Assembly (NCBI GenBank): GCA_003242645.1
Contig: QGVC01000085.1
Location: forward strand, 1-11,676
Length of the DNA: 11,676 bases
DNA from: Pseudomonadota bacterium
Lineage (GTDB): Bacteria; Pseudomonadota; Alphaproteobacteria; Rhizobiales; Hyphomicrobiaceae
Direction: 5' to 3'
The position numbers and the translations under genes are program-made. The notes under the pieces are model-generated. The model had not been told where the DNA came from. It saw only the letters and a list, made by a program, of their open reading frames with translations, and ran no database searches. This document shows, in pieces, positions 1-6,072 of this stretch (the first letter of the stretch is position 1; the number at the start of each line of letters is the position of its first letter).

Positions 1-26
1 ATAAGGAGGACAACGAAGTTTTAAAC

Positions 27-269
27 ATGGTGATCCTCGGCAGCGGAAGATGTGTAAAGTTCGCCGCGGTGATGGCGCTGCTCGCACAGATCGCAAAAGA
101 GCGAAACCATGCGGTGCTCGTGGTGACGCACGATCCGCGTACGCACGCCTACGCTGACCGCATCATCCGGATCGAGGACGGACTGATTGTCGGCGAGGAC
201 CGCACGCCAGAGGCCGTAAAGAACATCAGGAAGTACGACATTACGAGAAAGCGAAGGGCCAATGCCTAG
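27..269 (+). pseudogene. C-terminal remnant of an ABC transporter ATP-binding protein (DevA/MacB-like)
   Basis: From about base 72 the reading frame encodes the last part of an ABC ATPase: a helix, the H-loop motif VLVVTHD with its switch histidine, then ADRIIRIEDG, typical of LolD/MacB/DevA exporters. Walker A, signature (LSGGQ), Walker B and D-loop are absent. The D-loop should lie just before the helix, but bases 1-70 encode an unrelated stretch (NMVILGSGRCVKF) in this frame, and the other two frames do not restore it. The frame is open to the left edge, so the true start is unknown; ATG 27 is the first start inside, and the AAGGAGG at 3-9 is rather far from it. The stop overlaps the next gene's start by 8 bases, so the two are probably translationally coupled. 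I read it as a truncated or rearranged gene, but a complete ATPase interrupted just outside the window is possible. It would not hydrolyse ATP as it stands. Confidence 0.55.
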
Positions 270-1362
270 GATCGACTCGACTTTCAGCACGCTGGTGATT
301 GCGGCGGTGCTGGCCGCGGGCGTCGGCTATGGCGTCAACGAATGGACTGAGGCGCGAAAGGTCGAGCAGCGGACAAGCTCCCTGGCCGCCGTCGCCCAGA
401 CTGAGCCCGCTAAGCCGCGCTGGGCGGCCTCGGCGCCGGGGCAGGTTGAGCCCAGGGGTGGCGAGCTCCGCCTGACCGCTCAGGTGCCGGGGCGCGTCGC
501 CGAAGTGCTTGTCGGCGCCAACGACCGGGTTGCGGCAGGGGAGGTGCTCATCCTGCTCGATGAGGACGAGGCGCGCGCCCGCCTGGCCGCTGCCGAGGCT
601 GCGGAAGCGGCACGCCGCCGCGAACGTGACGAGGAGAGGGTAACAGGATTGGCCGCGGATCGTCGTGCGGCGGAGGACGCGCTGGCGAATGCCGAACGTT
701 CGCTGCACGCAGCGCGGATCGAGCTCGACCGCCTCTTCATTGCGCGTCGGAAGAACGGGGCAAGTCAGGAGGAGATTGACCGTGCCCGCTCGGAGCTTGC
801 GGCCGCTGCCGACCGCGTGAGACAGGCGCGCGCGGAGCTTGGCCGAGTATCGGCGCAGGACGGAATGCCTCGTCCGACCAGACTTGAGGCCGCGCTGGCG
901 CAGGCGCGTGCGGAATTGCGGCTTGCAGAGATCGCGTTCGATCGAACACGGGTTCGCTCTCCCATCGAGGGCACTGTGCTCGACGTGAACGTCAAGGCAG
1001 GTGAGATGCTCGCGCCCTCGCCAGATGCTTTCGCGGTGTCGATCGGCGACCTGACGGCCCTGCGCGTGCGGGCCGAGGTGGAAGAGCGAGACATTAGCAA
1101 AATCCGCGTCGGACAGCGTGTCGTCGTCAATGTCGATGCGTATCCCGGGCGCGATTTCGAGGGCCGGGTTTCGAGCATCGCTTCTCATGTGGCTCCGCCT
1201 CGCCTTGGTAGCCGCGGTCCCCGCAAACCGACGGACGTCGATGTGCTCGAAGTGCTGATCGATCTCGACGGCCGGCCTCCATTGCTCCCCGGAATGCGGG
1301 CAGATGTGTTCTTCGTTGCAGATGTGACCTCAGGGGTCGCACCTCTGGCGAGGGCGAACTGA
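262..1362 (+). CDS. HlyD/DevB-family membrane fusion protein of an ABC exporter
   Basis: This 366-residue periplasmic adaptor would link an inner-membrane ABC exporter to an outer-membrane channel. Residues 8-24 form one N-terminal membrane anchor. Residues 59-100 are the first half of the biotinyl-lipoyl domain (GRVAEVLVGANDRVAAGEVL). Residues 101-228 are a long Ala/Arg/Glu-rich coiled-coil hairpin. Residues 229-262 (RVRSPIEGTVLDVNVKAGE) close the lipoyl domain, and 265-355 form the beta-barrel, ending in the usual LLPGMRADVFF. Length and order match DevB-type adaptors that work with DevCA or MacB-like pumps. The ATG lies inside the end of the ATPase remnant, which supports one transcript. 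No permease gene is seen, so it may lie to the left or be lost. The substrate cannot be inferred. A hairpin terminator follows the stop. Confidence 0.9.
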   Translation: MPRIDSTFSTLVIAAVLAAGVGYGVNEWTEARKVEQRTSSLAAVAQTEPAKPRWAASAPGQVEPRGGELRLTAQVPGRVAEVLVGANDRVAAGEVLILLDEDEARARLAAAEAAEAARRRERDEERVTGLAADRRAAEDALANAERSLHAARIELDRLFIARRKNGASQEEIDRARSELAAAADRVRQARAELGRVSAQDGMPRPTRLEAALAQARAELRLAEIAFDRTRVRSPIEGTVLDVNVKAGEMLAPSPDAFAVSIGDLTALRVRAEVEERDISKIRVGQRVVVNVDAYPGRDFEGRVSSIASHVAPPRLGSRGPRKPTDVDVLEVLIDLDGRPPLLPGMRADVFFVADVTSGVAPLARAN

Positions 1363-1389
1363 AACGAAAATCGAAAGCTCAAGAATAAA

Positions 1390-1410
1390 GGCTGGCACTT
1401 TGGGCCAGCC
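1390..1410. terminator. Bidirectional rho-independent terminator
   Basis: A perfect 7-bp stem GGCTGGC/GCCAGCC (1390-1396 and 1404-1410) with a 7-base loop is followed by TTTTT on the plus strand and by an A-rich stretch (a T-rich tract on the minus strand) on the other side. It lies between the convergent HlyD-like and DUF892 genes and can stop both transcripts. Confidence 0.85.
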
Positions 1411-1438
1411 TTTTTCGTTGGAGAAACTTTCTGAAATT

Positions 1439-1927
1439 TCACGCAGCGGCTTTGTTGACTTTTTGCTTTGCCATTTTGCTCAGCATTTCGTCCGTGCGCT
1501 TTTCTTCCTCAAGCGTCTGATGCAGCAGCGCAGCGGCGTCATCGTGGCCGAGTTCCTTGGCCCAAGCCGTCAGGGTGCCGTAGCGCGTAATCTCATAATG
1601 CTCGACCGCTTGCGCATCGGCGAGAATCGCCGCGTCGCGGACATCCTCGTCCTCGATCTCCTGCATCATGTCCTGCGCTTCGCCGATGATGCCGTCGATC
1701 GCTTTGCACTCGATCCCTTTCGGCTTCTGGCCGATCATCTTGAACACTTCTTCAAGACGCTGCACTTGCTGCTGCGTCTCGGTTTGATGCCGCTCGAGCG
1801 CTTGCTTGAGCTCGCTCGTCTGTACCTTCTTGGCCATTTTCGGCAGGTTCTGCAGAATACGTTTTTCGGCCATGTAGATGTCCTGCAGCCCGTGCAGGAA
1901 CAGGTCTTCCATCGATTTCATTGGCAC
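1439..1927 (-). CDS. DUF892 family ferritin-like protein (YciE/YciF type)
   Basis: The protein has about 162 residues and is all helical. It opens with the family's hallmark MEDLFLHGLQDIYMAEKRIL and continues with helices rich in Glu and His (RHQTETQQQVQRLEEVF, DAQAVEHYEITRYG, LLHQTLEEEKRTDEML), whose Glu/His residues are placed as in a di-iron four-helix bundle. YciE/YciF proteins are stress-induced ferritin-like proteins of poorly known activity. I chose the GTG at 1927 because AAGGAG (1937-1942) stands 9 bases before it. The ATG at 1921, where many relatives begin, is 15 bases away and remains possible. An EcfG-like promoter with one mismatch lies just upstream (1964-1989), so general stress control is likely. 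It is convergent with the HlyD-like gene and is probably a single-gene transcript. Confidence 0.9.
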   Translation of the reverse strand: MPMKSMEDLFLHGLQDIYMAEKRILQNLPKMAKKVQTSELKQALERHQTETQQQVQRLEEVFKMIGQKPKGIECKAIDGIIGEAQDMMQEIEDEDVRDAAILADAQAVEHYEITRYGTLTAWAKELGHDDAAALLHQTLEEEKRTDEMLSKMAKQKVNKAAA

Positions 1928-1963
1928 GGTTGAGTTCTCCTTGCGGTGACTGTGCACCTAAAT

Positions 1964-1989
1964 ATCGGCGAGATCAGGCAAAAGGTTCC
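1964..1989 (-). promoter_or_regulatory. Probable EcfG-type promoter of the DUF892 gene (one mismatch)
   Basis: On the minus strand this reads GGAAC, 17 bases, CGAT, against the consensus GGAAC-N16/17-CGTT. The -10 element ends about 37 bases before the GTG start, the same distance seen for the better matches in this window. Confidence 0.5.
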
Positions 1990-2000
1990 GTGGTGGGAAA

Positions 2001-2040
2001 AGCTGGCGGCCTAGACGCAATCCAAAGCTGGCCGCCAGCT
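2001..2040. terminator. Hairpin terminator downstream of the PRC-barrel gene
   Basis: A perfect 11-bp inverted repeat AGCTGGCGGCC/GGCCGCCAGCT (2001-2011 and 2030-2040) with an 18-base loop begins 4 bases after the PRC gene stop. On the minus strand it is followed by TTTTCCC, and on the plus strand by ATTTTT. It can insulate the PRC gene from the DUF892 promoter behind it. Confidence 0.7.
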
Positions 2041-2044
2041 ATTT

Positions 2045-2611
2045 TTAGCGCTGCGTACCCATGCCACCGCCGCCGGTGGTTCCCGTACCGCCAGAGGTGC
2101 CGGTGCCTTCGCGCTGAAGGGTTACGAACTCTGGCGCCTGCTCGAGCTCTTCGCGCGAATATGGGGCGGTCAACTGGTTCGACTCGGAGGAGGGTTTCAG
2201 GGCACTGAAAGGAATGGCGACGATTTTCTCGCCGATCCCCAAGAACCCACCAACTCCGACGAGAACGGCCTCGACTTGGCCGTCCTTCGACAGCAACAGG
2301 TCATTGACATCCCCAATGCGCTCGTTGTTGGCGCCGAGAATGCTCTGCCGCATCAAGTTTGATGCAAGCATCTGATCCTGTTGTTGCTGGCTTAAGAAGG
2401 CCCGTTGGCCAGGAGATGGGGCCTTAGGTGTTGTTTCCGGCTGGGCTTGCGGGCTTGGCGGCGTGCCCACCGGCGGTGACGTGTCTTGTGGGCCGGTTGT
2501 TGCTGGAGGCGCAGCCTGCGGCTGCGTCTGCATCTGATCTGTCGTCTGAGACATTGCTGCGGTGGCGGCAAATAGGCCAGCAACCGCGCTTAGAGCGATG
2601 ACTTTCCTCAC
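2045..2611 (-). CDS. Exported PRC-barrel domain protein
   Basis: The protein has about 188 residues. The GTG start at 2611 is chosen because AAGGAG lies 7 bases upstream and the translation then opens with a clean signal peptide (VRKVIALSAVAGLFAATAAM, residues 1-20). Residues 25-68 are a low-complexity Pro/Gln/Thr linker. Residues 84-166 are a PRC-barrel (LMRQSILGANNERIGDVNDL, a beta-rich core with VEAVLVGVGGFLGIGEKIVAIPF, then TAPYSREELEQAPEF). Residues 168-186 are a Gly/Thr-rich tail. Exported PRC-barrel proteins of this architecture are common in Rhizobiales; they are thought to sit in the periplasm or envelope, and their ligand is unknown. A perfect EcfG promoter (2648-2673) lies about 37 bases before the start, and a strong hairpin follows the stop, so this is a one-gene stress-induced transcript. 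Confidence 0.88.
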   Translation of the reverse strand: MRKVIALSAVAGLFAATAAMSQTTDQMQTQPQAAPPATTGPQDTSPPVGTPPSPQAQPETTPKAPSPGQRAFLSQQQQDQMLASNLMRQSILGANNERIGDVNDLLLSKDGQVEAVLVGVGGFLGIGEKIVAIPFSALKPSSESNQLTAPYSREELEQAPEFVTLQREGTGTSGGTGTTGGGGMGTQR

Positions 2612-2647
2612 GTGTACTCTCCTTCGTAAAGCTGCTTTTGGCTTGTG

Positions 2648-2673
2648 AACGATCGACGACTGAGAAGGGTTCC
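2648..2673 (-). promoter_or_regulatory. EcfG-type promoter of the PRC-barrel gene
   Basis: On the minus strand this is a perfect GGAAC, 17 bases, CGTT. The -10 ends 37 bases before the GTG start. It shares the 250-bp divergent intergenic region (2612-2861) with the promoter of the membrane protein gene; I see no gene in that region. Confidence 0.8.
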
Positions 2674-2736
2674 GGCCAAAGGATCGCCTGGCTGGCATCA
2701 ACAAGACGGCGGCTCGGCTGCTGGCCGCCTCATCAG

Positions 2737-2762
2737 GGAACGGTCTGCCGCCGTGCGGCGTT
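2737..2762 (+). promoter_or_regulatory. EcfG-type promoter of the two-helix membrane protein gene
   Basis: Perfect GGAAC, 17 bases, CGTT on the plus strand. The predicted leader to the GTG at 2862 is about 90 bases, longer than for the other genes here. Confidence 0.75.
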
Positions 2763-2861
2763 CAGGGATCGGAGCAGTTGAGGCACCCAGGCGGTCGTAT
2801 GCCGGAATATGCTCGCTCCGGGCGGAAAGTCGTTTTCGGGCATCGCAGGAAAGGAAAGCTT

Positions 2862-3383
2862 GTGGCCAAATCATTCCTGGAAAATTGGGTCAGCCGGCTG
2901 AAGGCGAGTGCCCGTGAGGAGATCCAGGAGACGGCACGAAGCGCCGCCCATTACATCGTGCTCTATGGCGTGGCTGCTGTTGCGGCGCTGATGGCTTTGG
3001 TTTTTCTAACGCTCGCTGCTTTCTGGTGGTTGGGCGAGCAGCTTTCTGCGACGTCGGCCGCCCTTATCATTACGGCGTTTTATGGGATTGTCGCCGCCAT
3101 TGTCTTGATCTGGGCTGCGGGGAGCGGCGAAACGACCGAGGCCAGCCCGCCTCGCCCGGCAGAGGTTGCCGCCCTCCCGGAAGACGAAAAGCGCGACATG
3201 CCCAGCAAGATGGGCGTCGATCTCGACAACGTCGCCAGGATGCTGTCCGACGCTGGCTTTCGCACCGAAGGCCTGCTCGTGGCAACCTCAAGCGAGGTGT
3301 TGCGGCAGCTCACCCCGCTGCAATTCGTCAGCCTTGTTTTCGTAGCAAGCTTTTTGGTCGGTCGCAGGCTCCGTCGCCGCTGA
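2862..3383 (+). CDS. Small membrane protein, holin-like/YqjE (DUF1469)-like
   Basis: The protein has about 173 residues starting at GTG 2862, which has an AGGAAAGGA ribosome binding site 6 bases upstream; the longer frame upstream has no such site. An amphipathic N-terminal helix (residues 5-28) is followed by two close hydrophobic segments (about 31-57 and 64-87) separated by a short polar turn. This is the layout of the phage holin superfamily III/YqjE group that annotation pipelines call 'phage holin family protein'. A charged Pro/Glu loop (89-118) and a C-terminal hydrophobic stretch ending in RRLRRR (154-173) follow. There is no phage context, so lysis is unlikely; a membrane-stress role is my inference from the perfect EcfG promoter at 2737-2762. 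It converges on ecfG with 9 bases between the stop codons. Confidence 0.7.
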   Translation: MAKSFLENWVSRLKASAREEIQETARSAAHYIVLYGVAAVAALMALVFLTLAAFWWLGEQLSATSAALIITAFYGIVAAIVLIWAAGSGETTEASPPRPAEVAALPEDEKRDMPSKMGVDLDNVARMLSDAGFRTEGLLVATSSEVLRQLTPLQFVSLVFVASFLVGRRLRRR

Positions 3384-3391
3384 GGCGACGG
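3371..3391. terminator. Hairpin between convergent genes, overlapping a stop codon
   Basis: A perfect 8-bp stem CCGTCGCC/GGCGACGG with the 5-base loop GCTGA is present; the TGA of the membrane protein gene (3381-3383) lies in the loop. It is 1 base from the ecfG stop. There is no T-run on either side, so termination may be inefficient or rho-assisted. Confidence 0.45.
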
Positions 3392-3392
3392 T

Positions 3393-3965
3393 TCAGCCAC
3401 GCGCGACGCGCTTTTGCGGTGTGGCGAGCGCCGCCGTGTCCACGGCGTCGGGACCGAAATCGTCCGGCGAGCGAACTTCCAAGAGGGACGCCAGCTTCTG
3501 GCGTGCTCGATTGGTCCGGCTCTTCATGGTTCCGACCGCACAACCGCAGATGGCGGCGGCTTCCTCGTAGGAAAAGCCCGACGCACCGATGAGGAACAGC
3601 GCCTCGCGCTGGTCCTCCGGCAGCTGAGCGAAAGCGCGCTTGAACTCCTCGAGATCGAGATGGGCGAGCTGCGAGGCCTGCTGCGTCAACGTCGCAGCGA
3701 AGCGGCCTTCCGTGTCCGAAACTTCGCGCGTCAACTTGCGGAACTCGGAGTAGAAGGTGTTCCGCAAGATGGTGAACAACCAGGCTCGCAAATTCGTGCC
3801 TTGGGTGTATCGGCTTCGATTTGCCCACGCTTTGACCAGCGTCTCTTGGACGAGGTCGTCAGCACGGTCTGGATTGCCGGTAATAGAGCGCGCGAAGGCT
3901 CTCAAGCTCGGTATCTCGGCCAGGAGCCCGTCACGGAAGCTCGCCTCCGTTTGTTTCGGAGCCAT
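3393..3965 (-). CDS. ecfG: General stress response ECF sigma factor EcfG (ECF15 group)
   Basis: This 190-residue extracytoplasmic-function sigma factor directs RNA polymerase to GGAAC promoters. Residues 14-77 are sigma region 2 (RAFARSITGNPDRADDLVQE, then RAWLFTILRNTFYSEFRK). Residues 108-162 are region 4 (LPEDQREALFLIGASGFSYE and the helix-turn-helix AAICGCAVGTMKSRTNRARQ). There is no extra C-terminal domain. The ATG at 3965 is preceded by AAGGA; a longer frame to 4001 lacks a ribosome binding site. It overlaps the end of nepR by 35 bases, so synthesis of the sigma factor and its anti-sigma is coupled. Identity as EcfG rests on the sequence plus its place beside nepR and phyR. Control is autoregulatory, through the EcfG promoter ahead of nepR. 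Confidence 0.95.
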   Translation of the reverse strand: MAPKQTEASFRDGLLAEIPSLRAFARSITGNPDRADDLVQETLVKAWANRSRYTQGTNLRAWLFTILRNTFYSEFRKLTREVSDTEGRFAATLTQQASQLAHLDLEEFKRAFAQLPEDQREALFLIGASGFSYEEAAAICGCAVGTMKSRTNRARQKLASLLEVRSPDDFGPDAVDTAALATPQKRVARG

Positions 3966-4176
3966 CGTCTTCCTTCTCAGCGAGCGCTTGCAGGAGCTCA
4001 ACGAACCTGTCGGGAACGGCCTGGTTCACAGACTCGTCGAACAGGGCCTTGAGCTTTGCGCCGATCTGTTCTTGGATGTGTTCACTAAGTGCGGGGTTGA
4101 CCAAGCCGTCGTCCTCCTCGCGGGGCCCCGCTGCCTTACCGGTTGGTAAGGCGTTCTTTTTCGCTACGTTATTCAT
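3931..4176 (-). CDS. nepR: Anti-sigma factor NepR
   Basis: The 81-residue protein has the NepR core at residues 33-70 (HIQEQIGAKLKALFDESVNQ, then VPDRFVELLQALAE): two amphipathic helices joined by the conserved P-x-R-F turn, flanked by disordered charged tails. In Alphaproteobacteria NepR holds EcfG inactive and is captured by phosphorylated PhyR. The ATG at 4176 follows a GGGG site about 8 bases upstream. It is the first gene of nepR-ecfG and overlaps ecfG by 35 bases. A perfect EcfG promoter (4223-4247) drives it, which would give positive feedback limited by new NepR. Confidence 0.95.
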   Translation of the reverse strand: MNNVAKKNALPTGKAAGPREEDDGLVNPALSEHIQEQIGAKLKALFDESVNQAVPDRFVELLQALAEKEDDGSETNGGELP

Positions 4177-4222
4177 GCAAATGACCCCGTACCGAGAGGG
4201 ACATTCCGGCGCCCTGCATCCA

Positions 4223-4247
4223 AACGCATATTACGCCTCCCAGTTCC
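4223..4247 (-). promoter_or_regulatory. EcfG-type promoter of nepR-ecfG
   Basis: On the minus strand this is a perfect GGAAC, 16 bases, CGTT. The -10 ends 46 bases before the nepR ATG. It implies autoregulation of the switch, as known in other Alphaproteobacteria. Confidence 0.85.
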
Positions 4248-4280
4248 ACCCCTGATGATAAAAAAACGGCTGAGACTTGC

Positions 4281-4305
4281 AACTAACTGGTGCCCCGCGC
4301 GTTCC
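4281..4305 (-). promoter_or_regulatory. Possible second EcfG-like promoter upstream of nepR
   Basis: On the minus strand this is GGAAC, 16 bases, AGTT: a perfect -35 and one mismatch in the -10. It lies 33 bases upstream of the first motif and within the phyR leader. It may be chance. Confidence 0.3.
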
Positions 4306-4366
4306 CGGTGTAGGATCGCCTAAAGCGAAGGCGGCCACTAGTCTGGGCATCATAGGGGCGTCTCTC

Positions 4367-5158
4367 ATGTCGATAGCAAGTGTTGTCGGCTCTCACATCC
4401 CGCATCTGCGACGTTTTGCACGGGCCCTGACGGGCTCTCAGACGGGCGGGGATGCATACGTGCAGCAGCTGCTCGAAGCTCTGATCGAGGACCCCTCGTT
4501 GCTCGCCAAGGCGAAAGACCCGCGCGTGAGCCTGTACAAGACTTTCCTGCAGATCCTGTCCTCGGTGGCCGCCAGTGGCTGGCAAACGGCCCCCAAGCCG
4601 TGGGCGACGGGTTTCGACCGCAATGTAGCGGCGATGACTCCTCGGACCCGGCAGGCATTTCTGTTGCGGCACGTGGAGGGGTTCACGCTTCCGGAGACGG
4701 CTGAGATTCTCGGTGCCACCGTCGACGAGACGCAGGCCCTGCTGGAAAAGGCCGGTGAGGAGATCGCACGCCAAGTCGCGACTGACGCTCTCATCATCGA
4801 GGATGAGCCGCTGATCGTGATGGATCTGACGCAAATCCTCGAGGAGCTCGGCCATCGTGTGGTGGCTGTAGCCCGAACCCGGGACGAAGCGCGGCGGGCG
4901 ATGGCCAAGCAGCGGCCGGGGCTCGTTCTGGCAGACATACAGCTCGCGGACGGCAGCTCTGGGCTGGATGCCGTTAACGATCTGCTTCAGAGCTTCGAGG
5001 TGCCGGTTATTTTCATTACCGCTTATCCGGAGAAGCTGCTGACTGGCGAGAAGCCCGAGCCGACCTTCCTGATCACGAAGCCATATCAGCCGGAGACGCT
5101 GCGTGTGACGATCAGCCAGGCTCTGTTTTTCGACCAGAGGTCCCGGCGCGCGGCCTGA
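4367..5158 (+). CDS. phyR: Stress response regulator and anti-anti-sigma factor PhyR
   Basis: The protein has 263 residues, the usual PhyR length. Residues 1-135 are the sigma-like domain: a region 2-like part (SHIPHLRRFARALTGSQTGG) and a region 4-like part (MTPRTRQAFLLRHVEGFTLP). Residues 140-255 are a receiver domain with acidic pair E145/D146, phospho-acceptor D190 (VLADIQL), T218 in FITAYPE and K238 in LITKPY, the variant receiver signature of PhyR. Phosphorylation frees the sigma-like domain to bind NepR as a decoy and so releases EcfG. The ATG at 4367 has an AGGGG site about 9 bases away; the in-frame extension to 4277 looks non-coding. It is divergent from nepR-ecfG, the classical arrangement. 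No sensor kinase gene is nearby. I found no GGAAC motif on its own strand upstream. Confidence 0.96.
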   Translation: MSIASVVGSHIPHLRRFARALTGSQTGGDAYVQQLLEALIEDPSLLAKAKDPRVSLYKTFLQILSSVAASGWQTAPKPWATGFDRNVAAMTPRTRQAFLLRHVEGFTLPETAEILGATVDETQALLEKAGEEIARQVATDALIIEDEPLIVMDLTQILEELGHRVVAVARTRDEARRAMAKQRPGLVLADIQLADGSSGLDAVNDLLQSFEVPVIFITAYPEKLLTGEKPEPTFLITKPYQPETLRVTISQALFFDQRSRRAA

Positions 5159-5190
5159 AGCGATCCGCCAGCGTTATTAGGAGACGCGAA

Positions 5191-5289
5191 ATGGCAGCCC
5201 AATACTGGTGCTGCCGAGGGGCTTCGATTTACTTGAGCGAAATTCGCTCACGGAGGATAGAGCGTGATACGCTTCAAGCGGCGACATGA
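5191..5289 (+). CDS. Possible 32-residue upstream ORF or leader peptide
   Basis: An ATG with AGGAGA 7 bases upstream opens a 32-residue frame (starting MAAQYWCCRGASIYLSEIRS) that ends at 5289, inside the start of the next gene in another frame. I recognise no family. The good ribosome binding site and the overlap with the 5264 gene suggest either a real micropeptide or a leader whose translation opens the hairpin at 5234-5250. It could also be chance. Confidence 0.3.
   Translation: MAAQYWCCRGASIYLSEIRSRRIERDTLQAAT
5234..5250. promoter_or_regulatory. Perfect inverted repeat just before a ribosome binding site
   Basis: TGAGCGAA-A-TTCGCTCA is an 8-bp perfect inverted repeat around one base, ending 1 base before the GGAGG (5252-5256) of the next gene. 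It may be an RNA hairpin (6-bp stem, 5-base loop) that controls translation, or an operator for a dimeric repressor. Confidence 0.45.
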
Positions 5290-5452
5290 TGCGCAGGACG
5301 AGCACGCGGAGGAAGAGCCGATAACGCGGACGCCTGTCCAGGCGCGCCAGGGTGGCCGCAGCCACCTCAATTTGCACGTGCTCATCCTGTCGCTTGGGTT
5401 AGCGTTTATTATCCTTGCAGGGATTTATCTGCTGTTCTTCCCGATCCAATAG
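5264..5452 (+). CDS. Small C-terminally anchored membrane protein, unknown function
   Basis: This 62-residue protein starts with GTG at 5264, preceded by GGAGG 7 bases upstream. Residues 1-34 are highly charged, first basic (IRFKRRHD) then acidic (EDEHAEEE-like run). Residues 38-60 form a single hydrophobic helix (HVLILSLGLAFIILAGIYLLF), and the chain ends FPIQ. This predicts a bitopic protein with a cytoplasmic N-terminus. I do not recognise the family. It follows phyR by 105 bases on the same strand with no clear terminator between, so it may be read from the phyR transcript. No GGAAC promoter is seen before it. Confidence 0.65.
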   Translation: MIRFKRRHDAQDEHAEEEPITRTPVQARQGGRSHLNLHVLILSLGLAFIILAGIYLLFFPIQ

Positions 5453-5457
5453 AGCTG

Positions 5458-5472
5458 AGGCCACTGGGGCCT
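5458..5472 (+). terminator. Weak hairpin after the small membrane protein gene
   Basis: AGGCC/GGCCT with a 5-base loop lies 5 bases after the stop, followed by ATTTG. The stem is short and the T-run poor, so this is a weak candidate only. Nothing else is evident in 5473-5579. Confidence 0.25.
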
Positions 5473-5579
5473 ATTTGATCGCTCTTGCTCTCAAGGTTAT
5501 TGCTGCGCTTCTCTCACCCTGGTGCTGCGCTTCAGCGTGGATGGGCTTGTGTGGGCCCTGGTCAGCTGTCGTCGGCTGG

Positions 5580-6038
5580 TCAATTGCCCGCGCCAACGAT
5601 CTTGATCTGGCGCGGCTCGCCTTCAGCTGACTTCATGCGAGCAGTGATGATCAGCACACCGCGGTCAAACCGGGCCTCCAGACTGTCCTCCTCGACCTCC
5701 TCGGGCAGCGTGATGCGGCGCTCGAACGGTCCAAAGCGGCGCTCTTGCATCTGGCTGGCTTTTGCCTCGCGTTCAGGCTTCCGCCGCTCGCCCTTGATCG
5801 TCAGCACATTCCCGGACAGCGTGCACTCGACATCATCGGGCTCCACCCCTGGGAGATCGACCTCTACCCGCAAGACGCCGCCGTCCTTCGAGATGTCGGT
5901 CCTCGGAGAGGTGTCCCAGCCTAGCAGCCATTGGGCTGTCTCGGGGAAAAGGCCCTCGCCCAGGAACCTATCGAAAACCTCGTCGAGCTCCTGCTTGATT
6001 TGCTGAAACGGGTCGCTGATGTAACGGGGAGTGGGCAT
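5580..6038 (-). CDS. Small heat shock protein, Hsp20/alpha-crystallin family
   Basis: This 152-residue ATP-independent chaperone would hold unfolding cytoplasmic proteins. Residues 1-46 are the variable N-terminal arm. Residues 47-140 are the alpha-crystallin domain (PRTDISKDGGVLRVEVDLPG, then FGPFERRITLPEEV, then the conserved ARFDRGVLIITA). The I-x-I motif at 145-147 (IKI) would let the C-terminus bind a neighbouring dimer. The ATG at 6038 has AGGAG 9 bases upstream. An EcfG-like motif on its own strand (6075-6100, GGAAC-N17-AGTT) ends 36 bases before the start. I see no ROSE-type thermometer. It is divergent from the DUF378 gene and belongs to the ibpA/HspA-like group, but I cannot assign a paralogue name. 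Confidence 0.93.
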   Translation of the reverse strand: MPTPRYISDPFQQIKQELDEVFDRFLGEGLFPETAQWLLGWDTSPRTDISKDGGVLRVEVDLPGVEPDDVECTLSGNVLTIKGERRKPEREAKASQMQERRFGPFERRITLPEEVEEDSLEARFDRGVLIITARMKSAEGEPRQIKIVGAGN

Positions 6039-6072
6039 TGTCGTTGGCTCCTCGCGCCGGAATTCCTGCAGT

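Noticed and set aside
241..1188. Long minus-strand open frame opposite the HlyD-like gene
   Set aside because: It lies wholly opposite a gene with clear domains, shows no recognisable motif, and its Arg/Leu-rich composition is typical of antisense frames in GC-rich DNA.
1400..1933. Plus-strand open frame opposite the DUF892 gene
   Set aside because: The minus-strand frame has the full family signature, a ribosome binding site and a promoter; this one has none of these and starts in a terminator.
2645..2917. Open frame across the divergent promoter region and into the membrane protein gene
   Set aside because: It covers two EcfG promoters and overlaps the real gene in another frame; there is no ribosome binding site or domain.
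2862..3383. Prophage lysis gene (holin)
   Set aside because: The resemblance is only two hydrophobic helices; there are no phage genes around and the promoter is of the general stress type.
3414..4052. Plus-strand frame opposite ecfG and nepR
   Set aside because: Antisense shadow of two well-identified genes with no domain of its own.
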